64,000 bases of DNA from Cliona cf. orientalis. Its lineage: Eukaryota > Porifera > Demospongiae > Clionaida > Clionaidae. The first letter of the stretch is position 1. The number at the start of each line of letters is the position of its first letter. This document shows, piece after piece, positions 43,090 through 54,091 of this stretch. The stretch covers positions 27,012,798-27,076,797 of the forward strand of contig OZ005689.1 of NCBI GenBank assembly GCA_963930775.1, in the 5' to 3' direction. The position numbers and the translations under genes are program-made. The notes below the pieces were generated by a model. It did no database searches. It worked only from the letters and a program-made list of their open reading frames with translations, and was not told the origin of the DNA.

Positions 43090-45290
43090 CAGCAAAATGA
43101 AAAGTAATGAAGTAATGTGACAGTTATCCCAGGTTCTTCAGCCTTTGATGTGGCTCATGTCACCTTTTTAGTCCCGCCCATCAAACCGCAACGGACACAC
43201 CTCCATTTTCGTGGAAGCACTTCAGTCAACATGGATCAACTAGGCGGTGAACTTCTCAGCCATGGATGAGCTAGATAGCCATAGTAGTAGTTCTTACTTT
43301 AATTTATAACATTTTTGTCGTTTGCAATTTTTAAAATGACCGTTCATTTGGCAGAGAGAGGTGAAAATCAACAAAAGTGCCACTCCCACTTTCTATTTAA
43401 AGCCTTCTTTTGTGAAACTGGAGGGGTAAGTTAAAAAATGCAAACAACAGTTCTTTAGATATTACTTACATAAGTACTATGAGCGACAGAACTCGTCGAA
43501 CCATCTTGTTCCAACACCCCGCCTAGCACAGTCTACCTATTCCTATACTTCACTACTAGCGGGTGTGGCTTAGGTCACATGACCTGTCAGCTAGCTGCTC
43601 CACAATCGCGATTCAGAAGGTCTCCTACTGGCTATACATGGATGAATCATTGATAGTCAAAGGATTATCACGTATGTACTGGATTTCCGGTGTAAAATTC
43701 GTCGATCTGGGAGATAGCTGTGCGGTGGGCGGAGACCCTGCTATGAATATCATTATCGCGCGGGTCCCAGTCCTTAATGCGCCTGAGCATACTGATCATT
43801 TGGATTTGATTGACATCAGCAACGAAGTTGTTAAAGAATCACCACATAGACAATCTGTTTGGAACTTTCCTACAGATTTATAGTTGAATTATTTTTGTGA
43901 TATGAGATAAATTAATAAAATTTATAGTTGCTCCACCCACTTGACACACCCATGGCCTACCCACATCCAAATTGCTTCCTACACCTCTGAAAGTAGCCTA
44001 TAATTAGTGTACACTACAACTGCAATTTTATCTGAAAAGCGGAAGAGGATGCATAGTAGTGGTTTACAGTACACCTAGCATCGTGAATATCATCTAGTGG
44101 GGTCATGATTGTGTGGTTGACCAATACTCTGTGTTTGCGCCCACAAAGTCAGTAATCTATCAACACTAGGACCATGCTACTGATAGCAACTAGCTAGGCT
44201 TCATTTTTTGAGATTTTAGGGCCTTGGTTCTCCATACTTATAGTAGGTACTGGTTCCATTCAAAGGCTTCCAAAGGAGCTATATGGAAGGATTGTAAATC
44301 TCGAGTTTGAGAGTCTGGGGATGTCTGTTACTGAAATGTACCACTTTTGAAGTTGACCTCAGACACAAGCGATCGAGATAGTGGCTGTACTGCAAAGGCC
44401 ACAGAAGTTTTGTTACTAGAGCGAGTCTTTCGAGTTGGGTAGTAGCTAGCGCTATGGTAGAGCTATTAATTTTGTCGTTTACTAGACAAAATTGCAACAT
44501 TCTGGACAAAAGTTGCGCGAGGTTGAATCATGCGTATTATCTTCGACATTGATGTCTCTGTAACTGAAGATACTTGAGCAAAATCATTCTCGAGTGTTGT
44601 ACAAATAGTTCAAGCGTTCTATGCCAGATTAAAGCCAGTAAGCCTAAGCTTTACTGTTACTAAAATGTACCACTTAAAACCATACCCATGTACAGTGAGA
44701 GGTGGTATGCCTCAGGCGCTGTTAACTCGCTTGTTTGCCAGCTGATGGCCTTGAAATGTATACCATCGTTTAGTACTACCTTCGAGCTACATTTTGAGCT
44801 CAAGAACAGCCTTCTTGGATGAACAGAAAAGTTGGTAGAGTTACATGAAAGTTGACACTAATTTAGTATGCAGGCGCGGTTTGTGCAGTAGTACCCAACG
44901 CACGTGACATTTTCATTGACTACGCCCACTGGCGATCTAAGAACAAGAGGCAGAGAGAATCGACTTCTTAGCATTCAACGTGTGGAGCGCTTCGTGTTGA
45001 AGGGATGTTAGATAGTAACGATAAGCAGCCTAAAACCCTTTTTAATGGTCTGTAGTATTTTTGTGGGATTGACAGCTACCGCTTCACTAGGCGGTCTGAC
45101 AGTCGCTCGTTTCGGCCACATATGGTATTACTGTGTAGAAGCAGACATCAGAGCGATTCTTTACCTTAAGAAACTTACCTCAACTCGTCCTTAGCCTTCG
45201 ATCTACCTACTTTTTTGATTGTTTGTATTGCTATGTATAGTGCACGTGATACCAGACGTCATTGTTCATCATACCTTCTGTTACAGAGCG
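43090..45290. other. No gene recognised
   Basis: Holds one 106-codon ORF (43563-43883, GVKFVDLGDSCAVGGDPAMN) with no recognised domain, followed 30 bases later by AATAAA-like words. It could be a small exon but is unsupported. CTGTTACT(G/A)AAATGTACCACTT is repeated at 44327 and 44656. Confidence 0.4.
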
Positions 45291-45299
45291 ATGTTTGTC

Positions 45300-45890
45300 T
45301 TGGTCTGTAGCACTGTATAGTTTACCCATAGGCAGTGCATGGTACAGTAAGTGCCGATTCTGAAGTACCACAGTATAATATGTAGTGTACCACAGTATAA
45401 TATGTAGTATACCCATACTTCACCCATAGGCAGCACACAGTACCTGCCCTAGCTTACATGTAAGTATACCCATAGTTCACCAATAGGTGGCACACAATAT
45501 GCTTACATGACATTGTACATGTACATGTACCTATAGTACCAGAGTATACGTAATATACCCATAGTTCACCCATAAGCAGCAGCACACAGTACTGCCCATT
45601 ACAAAAGTAAGAGTATACGTAGTACTAGTTTAGTTTACCTATAGGCATTGCACAGTACAGTAAGTATACCCATTCTCAAGTGCCTATAGTACCAGAGTAT
45701 ACGTAGTGTACCCATAGTTCACCCATAGGCAGCACATAAGTACATGCCCTAGCTTACATGCACATGTAAGTACCTGTAGTATACCTGTAGTTCACCAGTT
45801 GGTGGTACACAGTATGCTTACATGTACATGTGCATATAAACGCAAGTACCTATAATACCAGAGTATAGGTGGCACTCAGTATGATGGGTA
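45300..45890. repeat. Higher-order repeat, about 299-bp period, of CCCATAG-TTCACC units
   Basis: TACCCATA(C/G)TTCACCCATAGG starts at 45410 and again at 45709. Between them shorter related units recur (AGTATACGTAGT, GGCAGCACACAGTA, CCTATAGTACCAGAG). A single related fragment lies at about 39205-39330 (TACCCATAGTTTACCCACAGG). No coding sequence. Confidence 0.7.
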
Positions 45891-46226
45891 CACCATAGGA
45901 AAAATATGTACCAAATAACTATTGGTACTGTAAGTTAGTTCATTTATTCTACTATACCTTGGTGTAGAGTCCTTTTGGCGTGATTGTTCTCTTTCTCCTG
46001 TAGCCTTCTTTTCCCGAGAGACATACACGCGTACGTGTTGTACCAAGTCTTTCATAACTTGGTACTGGAACGGTATTAGAGGATGGGATTTTCCCCAATA
46101 GAAGCGCCTGGAACTGAACTATTTGGCTGTCTTGGTCCCAGTTCAACCACGTGTTCAGAAACCATACCATACCACACCACACATTCCAGTCTCATGTTAA
46201 TTGCGACCGCTAGCGCTAGCGCGTTG

Positions 46227-46586
46227 CTATGCGGATGTAATCAAAAGTGGGTGTTCCCCTAATGTCCGCATTGTAATGTACATGAAACAGCAGTGATCTA
46301 CTATGGAATGATGGGCGCGGCGATAGCACAGCAATAATGGCGCTAGCGCCTTAAGGCGTCTCTCGCGCTTAATGATATGCACGCGCATGCGCCTTAAGGC
46401 GCTTCTCGCGTATAATCGGTTAAAGGTAAACTCGAGAAGAAATCGATCAAGAACCTCCTTTTTTAAACCGCTATTACTAGTGGGAGTTGAGGCCAAAACT
46501 ACCATTCATTCTTCGCTCATAAGCAAAGCACCAAAAGCATGTGGTGGTCCATAGTCCAGTATTACTTCTAACATATGCAAAACCAT
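46227..46586 (-). pseudogene. Old Tnp2-like (CACTA) transposase relic, downstream part
   Basis: On the minus strand, directly beside the younger CACTA element, the sequence reads LHMLEVILDYGPPHAF. With one frame change it continues as WCFAYERRMNG, then STPTSNSGLKKEVLDRFLLE. This parallels the younger transposase (HMASFIKDYGPIHAFWLFSF, then KQPNNNRAIEIQLMRRFLRD at about 52640-52780). The preceding part of the relic continues on the far side of the younger element at 54022-53957 (VEFYEKCRVTVNYRM). Confidence 0.6.
46340..46415. repeat. Two copies of a CGCCTTAAGGCG palindromic unit
   Basis: GCGCCTTAAGGCG(T/C) followed by TCTCGCG occurs at about 46347 and 46389 in tandem, 42 bases apart. GCTAGCGCTAGCGCG lies nearby (46210). 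CpG-rich palindromes in AT-rich DNA; function unknown. Confidence 0.5.
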
Positions 46587-46769
46587 CACTGGAAAAAATA
46601 TGTCATTTCCTAACACTGGAATGGGTACTAAATCTCTCTGAAATGTGAGTATTCCTGATTGATTTCTGTATAGTTCATCACCCCAGGAATGGTCACATTT
46701 TCTATTGAAATTAAATGTACAGGAATGTGCACAATTCAGGTGCAGGAAAAATATCAGGCAATTTGAAGT

Positions 46770-47095
46770 TTCGTGATGGAAATTACCCATGAAATTTAAA
46801 ATTTCCTATCATATTCATTCACATGATACTTGTCAAAACTTGAAATTTCATTATTAATTCCTTGATCATGATATTTATCAAAATTTGACGTTTCACAATG
46901 GGAAATTTTACATGAAATTCAAAAGTTCCTAGCATGATTATTAACAGGAAACTGATCAAAAGTTGAAATTTCACCATAATTCCTTAACATGATACTGATG
47001 AAGACTTGAAATTTTACCATATTTCCTTCATAATAATAATATGATACTGCCCGAATTTCAAAATTTCCTGATTCATGATAACATAAAGAATCTTG
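46770..47095. repeat. CACTA left subterminal repeats
   Basis: Degenerate tandem units of about 70-80 bases built on (TT)GAAATTTCA...AATTCCTTAACATGATACT. Their counterpart is at the right end. Such arrays usually bind the transposase; here that is inference. Confidence 0.6.
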
Positions 47096-47143
47096 AATAG
47101 TTAACCAGATTGGTCAGCAAAATTCAATTCATGTCTTTGGAAA

Positions 47144-48977
47144 TTATTTCTCAAATCCCCAAAATGTGCTAGAAAACTCAGCAGGTTTTGACCTGGTTGA
47201 TGTCTCACCCTGTACCCGAGGCAAAGTCTGCTGTGTGGCTCGCTTCGATTTTCCCCTCTCGTTTATTGTCGTAAGCTGGCCAAGGAATTTATTCACTTTA
47301 GGGTGACGCCAGGGAAGGGGCTTGACAAACATCACTTGTGTGGAAGTTCCATATGGGAGTTCCTCACTTCCACTTTCCTCACTGGACATGAAGGATTTGA
47401 CTAAGATCTCCATCCATTTCGTCCTCCTATCCTCAGGTATATCTACCTTCGCCAGTGTTGCCTTTCTGGCCGCCAATTTCTGCAATAAATAATTTCCAGG
47501 TGAATACATGTGTAGCAGCAAAAAATGATGCACAACTTACACTAGCAATTCTATTCCTCCTCCTCTGTACCTGGACTTTGTGCTCATATGTTTCCTTCTC
47601 CTCCTGAGCAGATTTTTCTGATATTGACTGATAAAAGCGTCTGGCAGCAGCTATGGTAATGGTAAACATGGTATATACAACAGTGACGGGGGAGGAAGAG
47701 ACTATGTAAAAATGTAAGTGCACAGCCAAGCTCAAATAACACGAAAATTTAATTTTTTTTGCCAGTGTGGTAAAAGTCATCACTCTATTAAATCACTAAT
47801 AGGGCAAATACTTGTGGGACATACCTTGAATTTGACTGACTGTCACTGATCCATCCATCGCTTTAGTTTCAGTTTTAACTTTCTTGACTACTGCTTGATT
47901 GGATGCATCAGAATAGCGCTTTCTATAACAATATCATAACAAAATCAACATGTACACAATTAGAGACATTGACCTTACTTTAAGTCAAATCCGTCAAATT
48001 CCTGCTCTGGATCATCCAATAGGCATTTGTAAACATCACGAACTAAATGCTAAAAACAAAAAAAATTGCAATGATAGCTATCTATCAGGATTAATACTGC
48101 TAGCGGGAAGCATCTCCAACACTCCCTCTCCCAACTGGTATTCACATCCAGTGTCACTCTTGAAGTACTGTACGTACGTACACATTAAGCACTCCTAATT
48201 ATTCAGCACCCTTTACCAAATTAATGATCTAACTCTTCGGTAAAGGTTGTCACGTGTAAATGCTATTAATAGCACATTACTGCATGCTAACATTTTGTCT
48301 CCACAAAAGCATCATGCATTAATCCCTGTATAAGCTATTTGACTTACACTGACACTCGTAGGCACTGAAATTTTAGGAGTATCACCTCCAGAAGTAGTCA
48401 CAGAAGAAGAGTGGGCCTTTTCTTCAAGCTGTTGCAGTCTTTTCTCTACATCACCGAGACGATCATTGGTCTTCTTCACCTGAGACAAAATTTCAAGGAT
48501 AGGCCCATTTAACGACTGCGTTTCAGATTTCCCCTCATCATCTCGATTTGTTGGTGTCAACCTGTTGTCAGCATTACTGAATCCATGCTTCATCGCACTG
48601 AGTGTTGCCGATGGAGTAGATGAAGTGCTCTTCTTCAGACTGCTACCTGGTACTGTAGGAGTGGTTCTGGCACCACCACTGCTTGAATAGTTCAAACGCT
48701 TAGGTACTACACTGTTAGATTTGGTACGTGCACGGCTATGACTTGATGTATCACTGACTCTTTTTTTCCCAGCAGCATCACCAGGATCATGCCGTTTAAG
48801 TGGGGGTTCAGGATTGGACGTATCACTACTTTGGCTATCTTCATCCTCAAGCTTTTCTGGTGAAATATCGTTTTCAGTATCAAATTCACCTCTTTCCTTC
48901 TGAGCCAGATATTCATAGTAAGACTGTGAACATTGAGCTTGTGTAAAATCTTCCAAACTCATCTGCATGTAATGCAT
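47144..48977 (-). CDS. CACTA accessory protein, five exons, 414 aa
   Basis: Exons on the minus strand: 48977-48348, 48049-47979, 47922-47825, 47650-47541, 47479-47144 (TAA). Every border is GT-AG, with good donors (GTAAGT, GTAAGG, GTATGT, GTAAGT), and phases agree throughout. The total is 1245 bases with no internal stop. The N-terminal 150 residues are acidic, then Ser/Thr-rich with basic KKR clusters. A coiled coil (LEILSQVKKTNDRLGDVEKR) is near residue 170, and a basic helix follows (YEHKVQVQRRRNRIAS). The C-terminus has MSSEESGSEELP and VKPLPWRHPKVNKFL, a signature of proteins that accompany metazoan transposons. It probably helps the transposase bind DNA; this is inference. An exon upstream of 48977 cannot be excluded. 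Confidence 0.75.
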
Positions 48978-49193
48978 ATACAGTCACCGAACAATTACAT
49001 GTAAACAAACATACAAAAGCAGTGTGCACACACACACACCCATAGCCTATATGTATGTTCACAAAGGTATCGATATTTACTCTAGTCCATGCATGCATGC
49101 ACACAGACACACACAGACACACACACAACACATACATACGTGCACACACACACACATGTACACAAAACACATATATATGCACACACACACATC

Positions 49194-49364
49194 ATAGTTG
49201 TCTGATAGTAATCGGGGTGCATGAGATGCATTTACTGTCAGATAACTATTTTGTTGGTGATTGACCTCTGTTCATCGTCGGCCTATGTAATGATGACCCA
49301 CCCCCTTCCCATAGCCAGCAAATTGCCTATAAAAACTTTGGTTGCTAGGCAACTACCAACAAAC
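49194..49364 (+). repeat. Family R repeat, copy B
   Basis: Same blocks as 31146-31316 in the opposite orientation (GGGTGCATGAGATGCAT, CCCACCCCCTTCCCATAGCC, GGTTGCTAGGCAACTACCAA), followed directly by a CA tract. Confidence 0.75.
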
Positions 49365-49439
49365 GCGCACACACACACACACACACACGTACATACAAAA
49401 CACATACACACACACAAACCACAGACATACACATAATAG

Positions 49440-49967
49440 GTATCTGCCAGTAATTGGGCATAGGCGTAGGAACCGGGGGGGCCATGGGGGCCATGGCCCC
49501 CCCAACCATCTGGCCAGAGAGCCCAAGATATGGCCTATCATTGTATCAACAGATACTTCAGCAAAGGCACAGTCCTATTAAACTGAGTCAACATATGAAA
49601 TTTCATAAATAAACAGCTAAAGAGTGTGCTCTGCTTGACTTACTGTTCGTTCTACAGCCAGAAAACCTCTTGCCTCGCTGTCACACAGCCTCGTCGATGT
49701 AAAGTGGGCGTGGTTTGAACAAAGTGTGGGCGTGGTCAAAAGGTTCGCGCGCAGGTATTGTTTGGCCCCCCTAACCTCAAATATGTTCCTACGCCTATGT
49801 TGGGGTGCATGAGATGCATGGTTGAATGCACCCCAATTACTGGCAGATAACTATTTTGTTGGTAGTTGACCTCTGTTCATCATTGGCCTACTTTATGATG
49901 ACCCAACCCCTTCCCATAGCCAGCAAATTGCCTATAAAAACTGGTTGCTAAGCAACTACCAACAAAC
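49440..49967 (+). repeat. Family R repeat, copy C, split by a MITE
   Basis: TATCTGCCAGTAATTGGG at 49441-49458 continues after 49799 as TTGGGGTGCATGAGATGC. It runs to CCAACAAAC and then a CA tract (about 49971-50034). Removing 49459-49799 and one ttggg joins the copy. Confidence 0.75.
49459..49799. mobile_element. 341-bp MITE, CATAGGCGTAGGAAC family, copy 2
   Basis: CATAGGCGTAGGAAC and its exact complement form the ends. ttggg is duplicated (49454-49458 and 49800-49804). The left subterminal sequence is GGGGGGGCCATGGGGGCC, matching the C-rich right end of copy 1. It sits inside repeat R copy C, inside the CACTA element. Confidence 0.88.
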
Positions 49968-49970
49968 ATA

Positions 49971-49992
49971 CACACACACACACCAAACACAG

Positions 49993-50034
<42 letters not shown>
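49971..50034. repeat. (CA)n microsatellite
   Basis: Long CA run beside family R copy C. Similar shorter CA runs lie at about 49028-49042, 49080-49190, 49366-49390 and 50136-50155, all between the two divergent CACTA genes. Confidence 0.9.
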
Positions 50035-50037
<3 letters not shown>

Positions 50038-50485
50038 TCCCTGTCATGCATGTTGCATTCAAATACAGCCACGTTTTCCCTATACATCCGAGGCTAGGAA
50101 AAAAAAAAAGCTTTAGCTGGGTCTGGTCTGCATGTACACACACACACACACACAGAAACTGGGTCATACCTCCGATTGGTGCCTTCAAGGGTGACACAGA
50201 TCAGTCAAAATAGTCAATGATATGGACCACACGCGCAGAAGACACAAACTGACTTGTAGCAGGGCACGAAATTACAGGGTACTTGCAGAGCGCTCGAGCA
50301 CCAAAGAAGTCTACGTGATTCTTGCCCGCCAAAATACATATCCCGCCGGCGCCAAGGTCAATAAGCCCGCGCGCGCCTAGGCCCTGGCAGTGCACATGCG
50401 CAATGTTTTAATAAGAGCAAATCCCGAATAATTAACTTGACGTGATATGTTTTGGTGTGCATCATATAGAATAATCGTTGTCAAT

Positions 50486-53407
50486 ATGAGTGCAAGGAAG
50501 AAGCTACGAGTTTCTGCTGCCACCCACCGAATTTGTCCTCACTGTGACAAAGAATTGACCATTAAAACATATCGAGCTCATCGAAGGCTATACTTTGATT
50601 CTCAGTCTAAATCTTGGCTAATAGCTGGCAAGTATGCTCAAGAACCCAAAGCCACCAGCTTACCATCCGCACAGGACGAAATTATTGATCCACCTGGTGA
50701 CGCTACTGACGATGAAACCAACCCAGAAACTGACTATATGGATGTCGATGTACTTTTAGAGTGTGATCATCAATCTGAGCTTGACTCAGACCATGCACAA
50801 TGTATGTTTGCCAAATAATCTGCTACCAAACGTACAGCCACATGGCCATATCACTAATCCATCTGGTAACGAAGCAGACATTGAACCTCAACCAGGTAGG
50901 ACCATATTGTATGCATATAAACTTGAAAATTTAGCCATAATTGTTTTGTATTTATATATGATTTAGAGTATTGGTTGGAGTCTGATAAAGATGTTATGGC
51001 AGACATTGAACCTCCCCAAACGTTGGATGCTGTGATTGCAGCCACGAACAGTGAGCAAGACAAGTCTAGTCGAAGTATTATCTGGTGGATAGTTCTATTC
51101 GTCAATGTATTTCAAACCCTCCACGACATATCAGACCAGGCAATACCTTGGCTACTGAAATTTTTATGGGCACTATTGACGTTTCTGGGTACGTACTCAC
51201 CGGTCATAGCCAAAGCCTCTAAATTTTTTCCATCATCACTGTATTTGCGGGATAAGTTAAACGCATGGAAGGACAATTTTCTGCGTTACGTAGTTTGTCG
51301 AAAGTATCACACATTATATAAATATCAAGAGTGCATTGAAGTAATAGGAACAAGACGCAGGGGGAGATTGTGCTCTCACTGTTCATTTTCGAATGTTTGT
51401 GGTGGACTGCTGCTCAAAGAAGTTATAACTCCTGGTACCATCACGTTTTATCCTCATAGTGTCTTTTGTTATAAGAGTGTCATTGATGCTATGCAAAGAA
51501 TTTATCAGTAGACCAGGATTTGCTGATACTTGTGAAAGTACTCGAGATTTGCATACTAGACCCGGTATTTGTAATGTTTATCAAGGTCAAATCTGGAAGG
51601 ATTTCTTGAAAATAAATGGAAGGAATTTTCTCTTAGCACCATATGTATATGGTTTTATGTTAAATGTTGACTGGTTCAAGCCCTTTAAACATCAAGAATA
51701 TAAAGTTGGAGTGATCTATTTGGCGGTACTTAACTTACCGAGAGAAATACAGTACAAATGAGAGAATATTATTGTTGTTGGAATTATACCTGGGCCGTCT
51801 GAACCTCCTACTACCATAAATAACTATTTGTACCCTCTCATGACTGAACTACTCAAACTATGGAATGGTGTACAGTTGACTATTCATAGGAGGGGTCGTC
51901 ATATTGTCCGTGCTGCTCTATTGAGTATTGGTTGTGATCTCCCTGCTGCTAGAAAAACCTGCGGCTTTCTAAGTTATGTTGCCAATTTAGGATGCTCTCG
52001 CTGTTATGTCAATTTTTCAGGGGGATTTGGTCGAAGAAACTATTCAAATTTCAGGAGGGAGTCATGGAAGCCTCGAACGAATGCCCAATACCGAGCTGAT
52101 GTTGAGAAAATTAAGAAATGTAAAACACTAACTGATTGGTTGAAAATGGAGTCCGAACTAGGATGTCGGTATTCAGTATTGTTGCAGCTACCATACTTTG
52201 ATCCAGTGCGAATGCTGCAATTGGATCCAATGCACAATCTTTACCTTGGTACATCTAAAATGGTGATTCGTAAGGTTTGGATTGAGCGTAATATTCTGCC
52301 TCCAGCTAAAGTAGCGATAATCAATAGACGTCTAAAGCGAATACATGTACCAATCGAAATTGGCCGTGTTCCTGTGAATATACAGTCTGGTGACACATTC
52401 ACCGCAGAACAATGGATGAACTGGACCATGTATTTTTCAGTGTATTGTTTATTTGAGCTGCTAACTCCAAATGAAATTGAATGTTGGAGGCATTTTGTGC
52501 TTGCGTGCAGGCTTTTATACAAGAGAAAATAACTGCAGAGGATGTAACTGTATCTGATGCACTTCTAATAAAATTTTGTTCCAGAATGTGCCGACTGTAT
52601 GGTTGCCGAGTTGCCACCCCAAATATGCACATGCATGGACACATGGCTTCCTTTATCAAAGATTATGGTCCAATCCATGCATTTTGGCTGTTTTCCTTTG
52701 AACGCTACAATGGTCTGCTGGGTAAGCAGCCAAATAACAACAGGGCAATTGAAATACAGCTTATGAGACGGTTTTTAAGGGATAATGTACACTTAAATCT
52801 ACTCCACGAAGGACGGACACAAGAATTTCATCAAGAATTTTATGATGTTGTTGTAAGACATGCACAATCGTTTGACTCTATGAGCTCGAGGGTAGCTACC
52901 ACTGATACTGATACTTTGTACTCAAAGCCTTCCAAGTTTAATATGATTACATTAGGACAAGAAGAACTACAAGTCCTACTCTCCATGTATTGTGAGCTGT
53001 ATCCACAACACAAAGATAAACTACTCCTGGATGGATTGCCAAAGTGTGCTAAGAAATATAGTCATACAATAGCAAGCTTTCATCAAAGGATTATGTACTT
53101 GCTGAACCAGTATTCATGTTCCCTGGTGACAGTGAAGTAAAGATTCAACCAGCAAAAATCGTCCACTTTATTATGCACTCTGTTTATTGATGATGAAAGG
53201 AAATGTACTTTGTTTGCAGTTGTTCAATGGCCTTTGAACCATCCACGTCAGAATGCAATGGGCAAGCCAGTTGAAATCTGGTGCAAACATTTAAATGAGC
53301 CCTACATCAAGAATCTTTTTGTTCCAGTTGAAAGAATAGCTAAAAGAGTGATGTATGCGTATGAACCTATTGATGGAGAAGTACTTGTTGTTATTCCCAT
53401 TGTTTAG
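50486..53407 (+). pseudogene. CACTA Tnp2-like transposase, broken
   Basis: Start MSARKKLRVSA at 50486, then a zinc-finger-like CPHCDKELTIKTYRAHRRL. Predicted exons run 50486 to about 50801, about 50838-50895 (PHGHITNPSGNEADIEPQP) and from 50967. Conserved transposase text follows: LNVDWFKPFKHQEYKVG (about 51665-51710), IIPGPSEPPTTINNYLYP, LPYFDPVRMLQLDPMHNLYL (about 52185), NMHMHGHMASFIKDYGPIHA (about 52625) and VEIWCKHLN (53270). Lesions: a phase clash at the first intron, frameshifts near 51505, 52528, 53115 and 53190, and an in-frame TGA at 51759-51761. The enzyme would cut and paste CACTA elements; this copy cannot make it whole. Confidence 0.85.
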
Positions 53408-53479
53408 TTCATAGTTATGCATTATTAAAAAATTGATGTATAATAAAAATTCGAAATTCAACTTATAGTGTGTATACAA

Positions 53480-53945
53480 TGTCAAGAAATGCATGGAAAT
53501 GTCAACTTTCCTATGAAAATTGTCAACAGGAATTCTGAACCAGGAAACTTAACTCATGCTGACTTAATTTCCATGTTTTCATGAGAATTATGTTAGGAAA
53601 CTTTTGTTAGGAAATTTCAAGAAATGTCACTTAAACTCTATATTTCTGGATGAAGATATGTAAAGGATATCTTTATTACTAAACATCATGAATGCTGATT
53701 AAACTTGATATTAATTTTCATGAATACCATAAATGCAAGGGAAATCTTGACAATGATAGGAAATGTCATGAAATATCCAAAAAATTCGGTGTTTCATGAA
53801 TGGCAATAGTTTAAAGGAAATGCTCATCAGGAATTCTCATTAAATTTGCTGAAATGCCAATTTTCCTATGCTATTTCCTAACAGTAAACTTGATGATAAA
53901 TTTCCTGTTTGTTTTCTGATAAGAAAAGTTGGTGGAAATCTGCTT
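53480..53945. repeat. CACTA right subterminal repeats
   Basis: Degenerate units with AGGAAAT(T/G)TC, CATGAAAT and CCTATG words, mirroring 46770-47095. The element ends 11 bases further on. Confidence 0.6.
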
Positions 53946-53956
53946 TTTTTCCAGTG

Positions 53957-54022
53957 CATGCGGTAGTTCACTGTAACTCTACATTTTTCATAGAACTCGA
54001 CAGTAGGCAATACGGTGATCAT
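53957..54022 (-). pseudogene. Old Tnp2-like relic, upstream part
   Basis: The minus-strand frame reads TVEFYEKCRVTVNYRM up to the TSD. It is continuous in sense with LHMLEVILDYGP on the other side of the CACTA insertion (46586). Equivalent text in the younger copy is IKFCSRMCRLYG to NMHMHGHM. Confidence 0.5.
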
Positions 54023-54091
54023 GTATTAATCGATACAAACGAGTTAGATTGTCCTCAGTGAGTATAGGCTGGCAAATTATGGTCACCATAA

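Larger units (their letters stand above)
46587..53956 (+). mobile_element. 7370-bp CACTA (EnSpm)-type DNA transposon
   Basis: The ends are CACTGGAAAAAA and its complement, flanked by the 3-bp duplication cat (46584-46586 and 53957-53959). Inside each end lie AT-rich degenerate repeats, as in other CACTA elements. Two genes diverge from the centre: a Tnp2-like transposase (+, 50486-53407, broken) and an accessory gene (-, 47144-48977, intact model). The centre has CA microsatellites and two copies of dispersed repeat R, one carrying a MITE. TIR start, TSD length and transposase type agree. Confidence 0.85.

Noticed and set aside
42778-43196. Inverted TGCGGTTTG/CAAACCGCA pair as TIRs
   Set aside because: Only 9 bases, no TSD, and one arm lies inside the better-defined 42201-42961 insertion.
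43563-43883. 106-codon ORF followed by AATAAA-like words
   Set aside because: No family, no exon partner; noted as possible but not annotated as a gene.
48913-49541. ORFs made of Cys/Val or Thr/His repeats
   Set aside because: Products of CA/TG microsatellites between the two CACTA genes.
49028-50155. CRISPR-like array suggested by regular CA blocks
   Set aside because: Simple dinucleotide repeats with duplicated family R units; no repeat-spacer structure and a eukaryotic context.
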